DNA of 58,560 nt from Basidiobolus meristosporus CBS 931.73 (lineage: Eukaryota; Basidiobolomycota; Basidiobolomycetes; Basidiobolales; Basidiobolaceae): the NCBI GenBank assembly GCA_002104905.1, contig MCFE01000556.1, positions 1 through 58,560 on the forward strand, given 5' to 3'. Under the pieces are notes generated by a model. That model was not told where the DNA came from. It saw only the letters and a program-made list of their open reading frames with translations, and searched no databases. The position numbers and the translations under genes are program-made. This document shows positions 31,498-41,993 of the stretch, one piece after another (positions within the stretch are counted from its first letter, which is position 1; every line of letters begins with the position of its first letter).

Positions 31498-32918
31498 AGA
31501 ATGCGCAGATATACTTGGAAGAGAGGTTTCTCTCTAATGCCCCGAGAGGGGGGCTGGTTTTTATAGCAACTTGCGTGTGGATGATAATTTCACCATCGTT
31601 GATCCGCACAGACTAGCAGAATTGGGAACGCTAGTAAAAAAGGGAACCAGCGTGATTGATTAACGTAGTTTGGGTCATTGATATCATGAGGAATGAGGGA
31701 TGGATGAAGGACGGATGATGCGTTATGGGAAGAGTACCATTTTGGTGACTCGATAGGTCAGGTGATCGATTAATCAGCACCTAAAAGAGCAATGCTGATC
31801 ATCTGCTCGATAAATTAGGAGATTTTCCGCTTCCGTAACGAGCAACGATTAATCAGCGTTGTTGGATTTAACACTCGGCCTGGATTAATCAGTGTTGTAG
31901 GATTTAACACTCGACCAGGATTCGAAATGTGATTCGAGGAGTGCTGATGTTAATCTCACAGTTTGTCACATCATTACACAGGAAACATTCCATTCACTCT
32001 TCTAGCGTCAGGTAACATCCCATTCACTCCAACTGTGGCATCCAGTCGTATCACTACTACCATTGATGGACGGCGTAGAGAAAAAAGCACTCGAGAGGTG
32101 GTCCAGCTTAATTTATAGCTTGGCTGTAGCGAATGGCAGCCAAAAACCCCAAATCTGTATTGCCTGCCCCAAAACCACCAGACCCCCAATGTACACCAAA
32201 CTCCAAACAGGAATCAGTAATTAGTCAAATGCAGAGAATGTTGGGAACCAGACTGTGGGAAGTCTAGACGGGGCTGGATTCCATGGTGCCTAGCACAAAA
32301 AACCAGGTCACGTGTGTTGGAAATCATCTGAACAGTGGCTTTGTTTATAGCCCAATCGGTGCCTCTATCTAACCCATCTTCATGGCTAGAACGTTGATAG
32401 TACTCAACCGGAATTAAACAATGTCTCGCTTCTCTTTTTCCCGAAATTAAGCAAGATACTTGTTATACCTTCTGGCTTTACTTTACCCATCACAATTAAG
32501 CAACAGGCGAATCTAGGCCTGGGTTCCGGTAGTCAAAATATTAGTATGTGATCCCAAGTACGCATATAATGGCTATTCCCCACACGATTCTAGTGCGCTC
32601 TTTTCCTCTTCCTTCTTTCCCTCTTTAACCTTTCCTACTTTATCGTGTTTCATTTCCAAGAATAGCTACAAATTCGTTCTTTACCCCAGGATCCACAGAT
32701 CTCAAGATTTGGGTCATTTGTCAGCAATATTAAATACCTCGGACGTCCAATTGTTGTTAGGATAAAAGGTGTTCGCTATTTAAAAGACTCCCGTATACCC
32801 AGTTCTTTGAAATCCATTCCCCAGCCTATTTGACTGATATCCATAGACAGTATTGACCTACTCCTGTCACATTTAACCCCCCCCCATTGGCATAGGAAGT
32901 TGACTAACAATCTTGAGG
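31498..32918. other. AT-rich intergenic region with short repeats
   Basis: It contains the TATA box of the small minus-strand frame, the 36-bp duplication at 31847-31918, and repeated GATTAAT/AATCAGC words. A short direct duplication (AACATTCCATTCACTC and AACATCCCATTCACTCC) lies near 31984-32030. From about 32590 the plus strand is pyrimidine-rich and has CTATTTAAAAG at about 32776, a likely promoter for the 652-aa gene. Confidence 0.45.
31847..31918. repeat. 36-bp tandem duplication
   Basis: Two head-to-tail units start at 31847 and 31883. Each begins GATTAATCAG and continues with GTTG(T/A)GGATTTAACACTCG and CC(T/A)G; a third unit is cut short after GATTCG. Divergence is low (about four mismatches). 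Confidence 0.7.
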
Positions 32919-34877
32919 ATGTTTTCTTATGGATTGAGAAAGGGAACCACTGGCCCACACAATGGAAAAGGCGCTGGGTTCGGAGTTAGTACCGGCGTGG
33001 GGCTGCTACTTGCCCCAAGTGCTTCCAATTTCATACAGCAGAGAGTTTGTCGATATGCTTCCATGATACGTGACGGAGCTATATATCTGAGCCTGAAGAA
33101 CGACCGCTATCTTATTACTCAAAGGCCTCACTGGAAAGGCCATTGTAAATGCAACCTATATAGCCAGAACGTATCTGACGACAGTGCGGTTCAAGAGACT
33201 AGGCTATGCTTGAAAGCCGAGGAGATGGATCCATTGGAGTTATCTATGAACCGCCTATGTGAAGAAGCGGAGAGGAGATCTTTGGAAAAGGATGATTTTC
33301 TAATTCTGTACCTGGACAGAAGCAAACTTCCAATGGTTAAGGGTCCCGCGCCTCCACCAGAACCTGATTTCCCAGCTACCGCTACCACAGAGAACTCTCT
33401 TCTCTCCAGAGAAGAATGTTCAACCGAACAAACCCCGAAAAAGGAGTGCCCCACAGAGAAACTGCTTTTGGTTAGTGATGGCATGGCAGAGAGAGATACA
33501 GTTGATGTCAAAAATATACCCAAATTTGACCAAATTGATTCGATGATTACTCCAAAATCAGAAGTCCCTGAGGAGGCTGAAAAGACTTCCATTGGCCAAG
33601 AAACATTGGAACATGAACAGCCACAACTTATTGATTCTAACTTGGAGCAATCGGTGCTCTCTGACCCTGATGTGGAACTAGGCAAAGAATCAAACAATGA
33701 TGCAGAGCCACAAGTGCACGCCATGGAGCAAGATGTAGATTCCCCGCCTAGTCTTACCACAGATACTCCTGTGCTTGCTCCGGACATGACTCCAGATATG
33801 CCCTTGGTAACCTGCACCAGTCCTTCGGAGCCAGTTATGGATTCCCAACCGCTCGCACCTGAGTTAGATATCTCGATGCCTTCTGCCGAGCAAAACCCAG
33901 AGCTTTCCGAAAACAACTCAGAATCTGTTGTAGAGCCTGACACCCCTATCGAACTAATTGTGGCTGTTGATGCTACATTGCCTTTGGTTACCCTACCAGA
34001 AACTCCAACTGACGAGGTTGCACACGCTCCTATTCTAACCGCTGATTCAACTCTTGCGTCGATGACAGGAGTTTTGAACTACGAAAAGGATATAATGGTG
34101 GCGACACCCATAATTCTTGTCCAAGAGTTAGCAAACAAAGGGCCAGATACCATCACAACTTTGGCCATAGTGGAAGACTCCCAGACTAAATCAGAAGCGG
34201 ATCCACTTCCAGCATTGACATCCAACGAACAGGGCTCTGAAGCGTCTTCGACGGAAGAGCATAGCTTATCAGATTCAGGCTTTTTGGAATCTCCTGCAGA
34301 GCCAAGTCCGTTGGAAGAAAAGCACGAAGACACTCGCTTTGAGGAGATCAAGACTGAAGAGAGCAACGTCTACTGTGAAAGTACGCCGGATAATTCTGAC
34401 GTGACAACCACCCCACTCGCTACTGGTGAGCATAGCAGCACTCATCTTTCTCAGCCAGCCACTCCCCCTACAACTCCATCCCCACGTAGACGTCACACCT
34501 CCAACAATAGCTCCAAGAACAGCATATTGTCCTTGACCTCGGGAGTTTATTCCAGGCTTAAGAGCAGTAAATCCATGGACGTTCTTCATCCCCCACCCTC
34601 CGAGGCCTCAAGCTCCTCGGAGAAAAAGAAAAAAGGGCTGATGAACTCTCTTCGGAGACCGGTGAAGACCATCACTCGCAGTGCGACCGAGCTGTTCCAC
34701 CTAAGCCCCAAGAGACGTACCATAACCAACAACGTGCCAACTTCACCCACTACCCCCACATCACCGCCTCCGCCCACCTTTGATCAAAGCACCCTCTCCC
34801 CGACCAAGCAAAAAAAGGGAATCCTCAGCAGCACCAAGAAGTTCTTCCGCAAGCGAACCACCTCCATGGACCTTTGA
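32919..34877 (+). CDS. Unknown low-complexity protein with basic C terminus
   Basis: A 652-aa protein with no recognised domain. The middle (about residues 140-530) is rich in Pro, Glu, Ser and Thr and strongly acidic, likely disordered. The last 100 residues switch to Ser/Thr-Pro and Lys/Arg clusters (SPRRRHTSNN, KKKKGLMNSLRRPVKTITRS, KKFFRKRTTSMDL). These are candidate phosphorylation and nuclear or membrane-binding patches. The ATG at 32919 gives the longest frame; the ATG at 33225 (MDPLELSMNRLCEEAERRS) may be the true start, because the first 100 codons are less protein-like and could include leader sequence. The ORF is intronless, unlike its neighbours on the right. Confidence 0.7.
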   Translation: MFSYGLRKGTTGPHNGKGAGFGVSTGVGLLLAPSASNFIQQRVCRYASMIRDGAIYLSLKNDRYLITQRPHWKGHCKCNLYSQNVSDDSAVQETRLCLKAEEMDPLELSMNRLCEEAERRSLEKDDFLILYLDRSKLPMVKGPAPPPEPDFPATATTENSLLSREECSTEQTPKKECPTEKLLLVSDGMAERDTVDVKNIPKFDQIDSMITPKSEVPEEAEKTSIGQETLEHEQPQLIDSNLEQSVLSDPDVELGKESNNDAEPQVHAMEQDVDSPPSLTTDTPVLAPDMTPDMPLVTCTSPSEPVMDSQPLAPELDISMPSAEQNPELSENNSESVVEPDTPIELIVAVDATLPLVTLPETPTDEVAHAPILTADSTLASMTGVLNYEKDIMVATPIILVQELANKGPDTITTLAIVEDSQTKSEADPLPALTSNEQGSEASSTEEHSLSDSGFLESPAEPSPLEEKHEDTRFEEIKTEESNVYCESTPDNSDVTTTPLATGEHSSTHLSQPATPPTTPSPRRRHTSNNSSKNSILSLTSGVYSRLKSSKSMDVLHPPPSEASSSSEKKKKGLMNSLRRPVKTITRSATELFHLSPKRRTITNNVPTSPTTPTSPPPPTFDQSTLSPTKQKKGILSSTKKFFRKRTTSMDL

Positions 34878-35066
34878 TGCCATTATCCCTCGAGCCACCG
34901 CTTCTCCATTCGATGTTATATTTTACCTGGCTAGCCCACAGCTAGTGGAAACCCTTTTAAATACCCTCGTTGTAACCATTCTACTCGCTGAACGCATGTA
35001 AATTATTTGAAACAAAAAGATTTAATAAATCCCGTTGGAATTTGATTCGATTCGTGCGGCACTGGG

Positions 35067-35321
35067 TCACATATGCTGCTCTCCACTAACCGGATTCGCT
35101 ACACCGGGCATTCCGGTCCCCGCGGCAAAGGCCGGGATGTGAGGGTCGGTGGCTGTGCTGAAGGACTGATTAGATGCCGACGCTGAGCCAGCCTGGCGAC
35201 GGTCCACACTTTGCTGCTTTTGCTCACCCTTGGCAACCAAACTGTCGCTGTTGAGCATCTTCCCTAGGCCCTCCTGGACGTGGCCAGCGGCGTTCTTGGC
35301 AGAGTTGGAGATATTGGACAT
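35067..35321 (-). CDS. CsbD-like stress protein, 84 aa
   Basis: A small hydrophilic protein whose N-terminal half (NSAKNAAGHVQEGLGKM, then SLVAKGEQKQQ) fits the CsbD-like pattern seen in bacterial stress proteins and in many fungal small proteins. The C-terminal half is Ala/Ser/Gly-rich. The molecular function of CsbD proteins is not known; expression often follows general stress. A TATATAA box lies only 33 bases above the ATG, implying a very short leader. It converges with the 652-aa gene, 189 bases apart. Confidence 0.75.
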   Translation of the reverse strand: MSNISNSAKNAAGHVQEGLGKMLNSDSLVAKGEQKQQSVDRRQAGSASASNQSFSTATDPHIPAFAAGTGMPGVANPVSGEQHM

Positions 35322-35353
35322 GTTTATGGGTTGAACACCCCCGACCTCAGCGC

Positions 35354-35360
35354 TTATATA
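35354..35360 (-). promoter_or_regulatory. TATA box of the CsbD-like gene
   Basis: TATATAA on the minus strand, 33 bases from the ATG. If transcription begins about 30 bases below the box, the untranslated leader is only a few bases. Confidence 0.45.
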
Positions 35361-35626
35361 GTGCGGGATGATGTGTGCGAGGAGGATGATGTAGCGGTGA
35401 TCTCATGAATAGTCATCATAGCATTTATTTACAAAACCGGGAGGGGGGGGGGAAATCAAAGAAAAAAGGCAGGAAAGATATTGGAGATAGATGCGTTCCA
35501 GAGACGACCAATTATTTGAACATTCGAGAACCCTTCTAAAAACGCTGGACGGTTTTCGAGATGTTTCGGGCGAAGAAATTATGTGCACGAATCAAGCAAA
35601 ACTTTGGCGGTGTCCCTCTAATTAAA

Positions 35627-38364
35627 TTACTGAGATTCTTTGTCTCCCATGAAGTTCATGTTCGAGAGGAAATCCATGTTGCTGAATGAGTCCACATCCA
35701 GGTCGTCTCCCAGGCCAAGGTTCTCGTTGTCCATGTTGCTGAAGAAGCTGGTCAAGTCCTCGTCCATGATGAACTGATCGATGTCGATTGGGTTGGAAGG
35801 TGCGTTCGGGTCGTTACTTGAAGGTGGTGCCGAGCTTGCGGGTGGGTTGGCCGCGGTGGTAGCCGGAGTGTTCGGCATGGAAGCCGCCTAGGAGTATTTG
35901 CCATAAGATGTCTGTGCTTTGGAGGGTAGTAACAAATCCGGGCTTTACCTGTGGCTCTACCTTGTGTGCTTCAGTGTTGGGGAGTTGTGGACTTGATTGC
36001 GCACTCTTGGACTGGCCCTCCTTTAGCGGAGGCTGGGCTGCAGGTGTAGGCTTGTGAGGAGCTTTGGGTGAGGGGGTGACGCTCTTTTGAGGCTTGAAAA
36101 GTTTGGGGCTTTTAGCTGCTGCCGACTTGACTGGGGAGCCTCCACTGTTCGGGGGTGTAGCAGCAGCACCCGGAGTTGAGGCCATAGATGCACCGCCAGG
36201 AGGTGGGTTCGCTGGCTGTGCTTGATTGCCTCCATTGGCCTGCCCGTCAGCAGTGGTGTTAGGGCCTCGGGCATTGGGTAGATTTCCAGGTTTATTTTGA
36301 TTCGCCCCTTGAGGGCCTTGAAGCTGAGTCTGTGGCGACCGTTGGGGTGGCTGCTGCGGGGGACGCACTTGATTCTGTTGCGGTTGAGGCTGCTGTTGTT
36401 GCTGCTGCTGCTGCTGCTTCTGTTGCTGTTGCTGTTGCTGTTGCAACAACTGTTGATTCTGTGCCTGTTGCATTTTCTGTTGCTGCATTCTGATGAATTG
36501 ATGCTGCTGCATCATCATTTGATTGATGTTACCCATGTTGGCCCCGAGCATGGCGACGTTCTGGGGAGACATGTTGCCAGCGGCACTTCCTTGCTGCATG
36601 GCTTGGCCACCCATCATCATGTTGCTCTGCTGCTGCTGTTGCATATACATGTTTCGCTGTAGGATTTGTAGTTGCTAGAGGGCATCAAAAGATTATTCAC
36701 CGCCGTCAATAGATTGCTAGTGAAAGGAACCCAACCTGTGGAGAGAGATTCTGGGGCCATCCTTTACCTAGCAGCTGCGCTTGATTGGGGTTCTGGCCGG
36801 GATTGTTCGCTAGGGGATACGAGCCATCGAATTAGTACGCAGGAAACAACGCAACAGGAAACACCGGTCGTTACCAATAAACTGGGCCATGTTCATGTTA
36901 GGCCCGACATTGGGGGGCCCATTGGTCGTCGGGCTCGCGCTCTGCCCCATGACTGGAGAGAAGCCTGCGATTGAGGTGGGCCCCATGGAGTTGGGCCGAG
37001 GTCTCTTGGGATCTGGTGGGGAGGCAGATGCATTCATGGATGCCGCCAGCGCCGCATTCTAGTTCAACCCAGGACCGGTCAAGATTGATTCGGCTAAGAG
37101 AGACGCACGATACGTACCATGGTTGGAGGGGACATCATGCCAGGCTGTCCACCCTGTTGCTGCTGCTGCAACGCCATCTGGCCAGGAGCCATTCCACCCA
37201 TTCCCGGCATAGCACTGTCAACAAGTTAGTGGCAGTCAAGCATCACAACCAGAGGCCCACTTACCCTCCGGGTCTTTGCATCTGGGCGGCGATCTGCTGC
37301 TGCATGATTTGCGGCTTCTTCATGAACGCCAAGATCATTTGCTACATCAACAAGTGGTCAGCCCCTGGTTCCCGCGAAATCCCGACACTGTACCGCAAGC
37401 TCACCTTCTCATTTGGGCTCAAGGAATTGATGTCGCGCCCCGCAAACCCAAGCCCTTGCATGATTTGCTGCAGGATCGCCTGGTTGGTGGCGGCTGGTCT
37501 CATTCCGGGTGGCCCACCGGCAGCCTGCATCTGCGAGGTCTGGTTCTGTGCTTGAGTGCTCGGATCCCCGATGTTCATCTGGTTGCCTGGAAGCTGGGCG
37601 TTGGCCTGTGGCGGCGAAAACACCGCTTGGCCGTTGAAGCCTGCGGAGAGGTTGGGTGGATGCTGGTTAGCCCCCGAGGTGGTGTTAATCACCGGGGAAT
37701 TCGGCTTTGCGGTTAGATTCAATTGGGGTTTGTTGACGTTAGGACTGGTTGCTCGATTAGGTTGGCTTCTTTGCGCACCCACCTGTGGACTTGACAACTG
37801 CTGCGCCGGTCCGCTGGACATTATGCTCTGCCCCAGCTGTTGGGAAGACTGGCTCATCATTTTCTGCATCTGCTGTTGCTGGGTGAGCTGCCTGCTCTGG
37901 TTTTTGATGTTCTGCGCCTAACGAGTACAAGCTAGTTAATACAAATCCTCTCTCTCGACGGCTGGAAAGGAGGTGTCGTGGACGGCTAGGTCCGCTGGCT
38001 CGAGGGGATGGATCGACCGCCCACGAACCTCCCTCACTTTACCTCAACGAAAGCCTGGGCATCTTTGCTGCCGGACTTGTTGGTCTTTGCCGAAAAGATA
38101 TCCCAAAACACCGCCCACCACTCGTAAAGGAACCCGTTGGGGGAGTCGATGGGAACCTGTGAGTCGCGGGCCACCTGAGCGTCGTTCAGAAATGCCTGGG
38201 CCGCGGAGTTCCAGTTCCGCTTCAGACAGTAGTCGTATATGTATATATTAAGCCTGATACGGGTGGAAAACGCGTTAATACCCTGAGAGGGTGGAGAAGG
38301 TCATTGGGGAGGTAGCCTACATCTTGTCGCCTTCCCAAACGTTTTTCGGGGTTGGTTGGGTCAT
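35627..38364 (-). CDS. LisH/LUFS-domain Q-rich transcriptional regulator (Flo8/Som1/LEUNIG type)
   Basis: I predict nine exons: 38364-38321, 38253-38043, 37917-37405, 37341-37265, 37214-37118, 37058-36875, 36809-36736, 36674-35949 and 35887-35627. The model keeps phase throughout and gives 728 aa. Exon 2 carries a LisH motif (IYIYDYCLKRNWNSAAQAF) and then GFLYEWWAVFWDIFSA, the LUFS hallmark shared by Flo8, Som1, SSDP and plant LEUNIG. The rest is disordered and Gln/Pro/Ala-rich, with a long polyglutamine tract at about residues 465-500 and an acidic tail (residues about 665-728) that looks like an activation domain. No WD40 repeats. It would act in the nucleus; fungal relatives control adhesion, filamentation and sporulation, often downstream of PKA. 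Confidence 0.85.
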
Positions 38365-39518
38365 GATTAGATTAGAGAGTTTTTATGTGCTGAGATGATG
38401 GGGTCAAAGGTATCAAAATAGCCTCGGTCGCGTTCAAGAACTGGCTATTTACGTGTCCTTCGCGATAATATATCCGTCCAATATAAGTGAAGGTTGGGGT
38501 TTTCTGATCTCTGGGAAGATCCGAGCTAGAGTGGAGGGTAAACGAGGGTGAGAACTGGGGCAAGTGAAGTTGGCCGAGGAGGCAGAATTCACCTCGATAT
38601 CCAATAAATAGGCAAGAAGCACAGATATGGTCTAGCGTGGGGTGGACTCCTCTCAGGTAGACGTACGTATACAAAACTGGTGCACTGGTCCAACGTTAAC
38701 TAAGAAGGGGGAAGTTATACGTTTGTTTACAAGTAGGTTCTCTTGTCAGATAAACTTGGAAGTTCGGGGGTGCAACGGTGCCTTTAATGATGGTTCCAAC
38801 AAAAGGTGACCTAGAATCAAATAATTCGAGTGGGAAATCCATCGTATTCCGCTTTTCTCGATAATTTATCAGGATACGCGATTGGCCTGGGAGTGTACGA
38901 CACGCGCTCATCACTGGTTAAATATAGAATACAGCGAGGAAAATCCAGGGAATTTCGTAGCAAAAACCACACCAAAACTAGGAGGGCAAAGGGCTGAAGA
39001 GGTCAACGCACGAAGACCGAGTACAACAAACGATTAGGCCCAAATCAAATTGTTACATGATGCAAGGAACAAACAATCCCGGACCATCTCCCCGACGATG
39101 GTGTTCCGTTTTTGTGGCTTGTTACCAATGCGAATCTTACGATATTGGGCTTGCCGGGAGGGATCGGTGAGTTTACTAAGTCCCAAATGCCTTTAAGAAT
39201 GTGTCACCATTACTCAACTGTCAACCTAATTCGCCTAACCATACAATCTACTCAGGCCATTCGCCCATTTATGATGGGATTTTCTACACGCGACAAATAG
39301 AATGCGTCATTGCTATTCGCAGCAACATGGTATTTATGGGAGATTTATTCCTCGATCGTTATGAAGTGAAAGAGTGGCTTTTAGAACGTACAATTGAGAT
39401 AGTGTTCCGTTCCCCATGGGCAAATTAACTAATGTTTCATGAGTTTAATAGAAATGTGGGGAATCTGGAGCGTTATAATATGCAGTAATCGAGAAAGTTA
39501 TGGAAGTATGCCGAATAT
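38365..39518. other. Intergenic region between the LisH regulator and ATP1
   Basis: This holds the promoter of the LisH/LUFS gene and the 3' region of ATP1. Short open frames (for example 39112-39300) show no protein character. No TATA box stands out; no RNA gene or repeat seen. Confidence 0.45.
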
Positions 39519-41303
39519 TTAGATGAAGGATTTGACGAAGTCAGGGATGACAGTGCGGAGCTTCTTATCGGTTTCCTCGGTGATTTGTCCCTCTCTCTTG
39601 ATGGCCTCGAGGATGTCAGCGTGGTTGCTGTTCATGTGAGGAAGGAAGGCGGTTTCGAACTCGACGATGCGCTTGACATCGACCTTGTCCAAGAAACCGT
39701 TGACACCAGCGAAGATGATGGCAACCTGTTGCTCAACAGGGAGAGGCTTGTATTGAGGTTGCTTCAACAACTCGGTGAGACGGGCACCACGGTTGAGCAA
39801 GAATTGAGTGGAGGCATCCAAGTCGGAGCCGAACTGGGCGAAGGCAGCAACTTCACGGTACTGGGCCAAGAAGAGCTTGAGGGAACCTGCGACTTGCTTC
39901 ATGGCCTTGGTTTGGGCGGCGGAACCGACACGTGAGACGGAAATACCGACGTTAATGGCGGGACGGATACCCTTGAAGAACAGTTCAGCTTCCAAGAAGA
40001 TCTGACCATCGGTGATGGAAATGACGTTGGTAGGAATGTAGGCAGACACATCACCACCCTGGGTCTCGATAATGGGGAGAGCGGTCAAGGAGCCGGAACC
40101 GAAGTTCTTGTTCATCTTTGCGGCACGCTCCAAAAGTCTGGAATGGAGGTAGAAGACATCACCAGGGTAGGCTTCACGGCCAGGAGGACGACGAAGCAAG
40201 AGTGACATTTGACGGTAAGCGACAGCTTGCTTGGACAAATCGTCGAATACAATCAAAGCGTGCTTGCCGTTGTCACGGAAGTATTCGCCCATGGCGCAGC
40301 CGGAGTAGGGGGCCAAGAACTGGAGAGGAGCGGCTTCGGAGGCGGTGGCAGCAACGACGATGGAGTACTTCATGGCGTCGTTCTCTTCCAAGGTCTTGAC
40401 GAACTGGGCGACGGTGGATCTCTTTTGGCCGATAGCGACATAGACACAGTACAACTTCTTGGACTCGTCGTCGGCGTCGTTCCACTTCTTTTGGTTGAGG
40501 ATGGTGTCGAGGGCAACAGCGGTCTTACCGGTCTGACGATCACCGATAATCAACTCACGCTGACCACGACCGATGGGAAGCATAGAGTCGATGGACTTCA
40601 TACCGGTTTGCATAGGCTCGTGGACGGATTGACGAGGGATGATACCAGGGGCCTTGACTTGGACACGTTGGCGAGTGGCGCCGTTGATGGGACCCTTACC
40701 GTCAATGGGGTTACCAAGGGCATCAACAACACGGCCGAGCAAACCCTCACCGGTAGGGACATCGACAATGTTACCGGTACGCTTGACAGTGTCACCTTCC
40801 TTGATCAAACGATCGTTACCGAAAACGACGATACCGACGTTGTCGGGCTCCAAGTTAAGAGCCATTCCCTGGACACCAGAGGAGAACTCCACCATCTCTT
40901 CGGCCTGGACGTTCTTAAGGCCATAGACACGGGCAATACCATCACCAACGGAGAGAACACGTCCAGTTTCGTTGATGTCTGAGGAGTCGGAGAGACCGAG
41001 GATGCGTTCCTCGAGGATGGAGGAGACTTCGGAGGTGGCTGGACAACGGCTTAGTGTCTGTCGACGCATGGTTCAACGTATCAAAAAAACCTACTTGGCT
41101 TGGCACCGGCAGCGGTCATGGGGCTGGCGGAGAAGAATCTAGCAGCCATAGAAAGGGCGCCGACATTTTGGCGAGCCTATATGGGAAGTTAAGGCATCTT
41201 AGTAAGCGCCGATGGCATAGAGGAGTCTCGCTCGACTTACAGCAGAGGCGGCGCTGCGAGCAATGACCTGGCGAGAAGCTACACGAAGAGTGTTTCTAAG
41301 CAT
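39519..41303 (-). CDS. ATP1: Mitochondrial F1Fo ATP synthase subunit alpha
   Basis: Three exons: 41303-41241, 41176-41095 and 41038-39519, giving 554 aa. The N terminus ([20 protein letters not shown]) is a classic Arg/Ser-rich mitochondrial presequence. The body is highly conserved: the Walker A-type P loop GDRQTGKT is at residues 214-221, and the ATPase alpha/beta signature [15 protein letters not shown] is near residue 420. The alpha subunit forms the hexamer with beta and binds nucleotide at non-catalytic sites. Introns are 64 and 56 nt and interrupt only the presequence and extreme N terminus. It is divergent to the PP2A B-subunit gene, with 690 bases between them. Confidence 0.97.
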
Positions 41304-41993
41304 TTTGACCTAACCGGGAGATAAGTGAAAAGCGAGGGAGAATAAACCGACTGGACAACCGTTGAGGTTCGATCAAATCAGTGTATAGTATTGAAGAGGT
41401 GGGGTGGAAATTTTTTATAGAGACCCCCGTTCGTGCTCACCACTTCCCCATCCGTTGAGCTTTCCTCACCCTGGATCAGACTCCCGCCGAGAGCATTTTT
41501 TTCTTGATTGGCTCCTGGTTCCCCACGACCATCATGGCTGATGGCGATGGGGTGGCTGCTTAACTTCGTCTCAAGCCTAAACACACTCGGCCGGTTTCCC
41601 GCTTAACTTAATCCGAAACCTAGACCGCCTGGAATTACGTGGATGACAGAGGTGGGAATCGATGGGAATGATGCACCTGTGCTAGCTTAATTTGCCATAT
41701 ATTTAATACAAGTTTGTAATCCAATCATTTCCCATGTGAACAGGGCACAAATTTGATGAAATCATCATCTTCGTACGTGTTAGCGTATTTTCTGCCTGAT
41801 TGGAATTATGCCCAGTGATTGCCAACTGCACAATGGGATTTTCAACTACTAAAAAAAATCAAGAGGATTTCGCTGCCTTACACAGGAACTTTGCCTTGTT
41901 GTTTCGTCCCTCACTTCAACCAGTAGCTTTTTCTTCCCACCACTCTAATTTGTAGTACTCCCCCCTTTTTATATTTCTCTTTTGTATCTCGAT
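41304..41993. promoter_or_regulatory. Divergent promoter of ATP1 and the PP2A B subunit
   Basis: A 690-base spacer with three CCAAT/ATTGG boxes (41507-41511, 41721-41725, 41799-41803). CCAAT boxes are the binding sites of the fungal Hap2/3/5 complex, which regulates respiratory genes including ATP synthase subunits; relevance here is inferred. A pyrimidine-rich run (CTCCCCCCTTTTTATATTT) lies directly above the B-subunit ATG. Confidence 0.35.

Noticed and set aside
33191-33943. 250-codon open frame on the minus strand, Ser/Gly-rich
   Set aside because: Antisense to the acidic 652-aa protein; serine richness mirrors Glu/Thr/Pro codons of the sense strand.
36297-36662. Leucine-run open frame on the plus strand that looks like a membrane helix
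   Set aside because: It is the complement of the CAG/CAA polyglutamine tract of the LisH/LUFS gene (CTG/TTG read as Leu).
40209-40982. 257-codon open frame on the plus strand
   Set aside because: It is the antisense shadow of the conserved ATP1 exon 3; its composition (Gly, Asp, Thr-rich) follows from the codon bias of ATP1.
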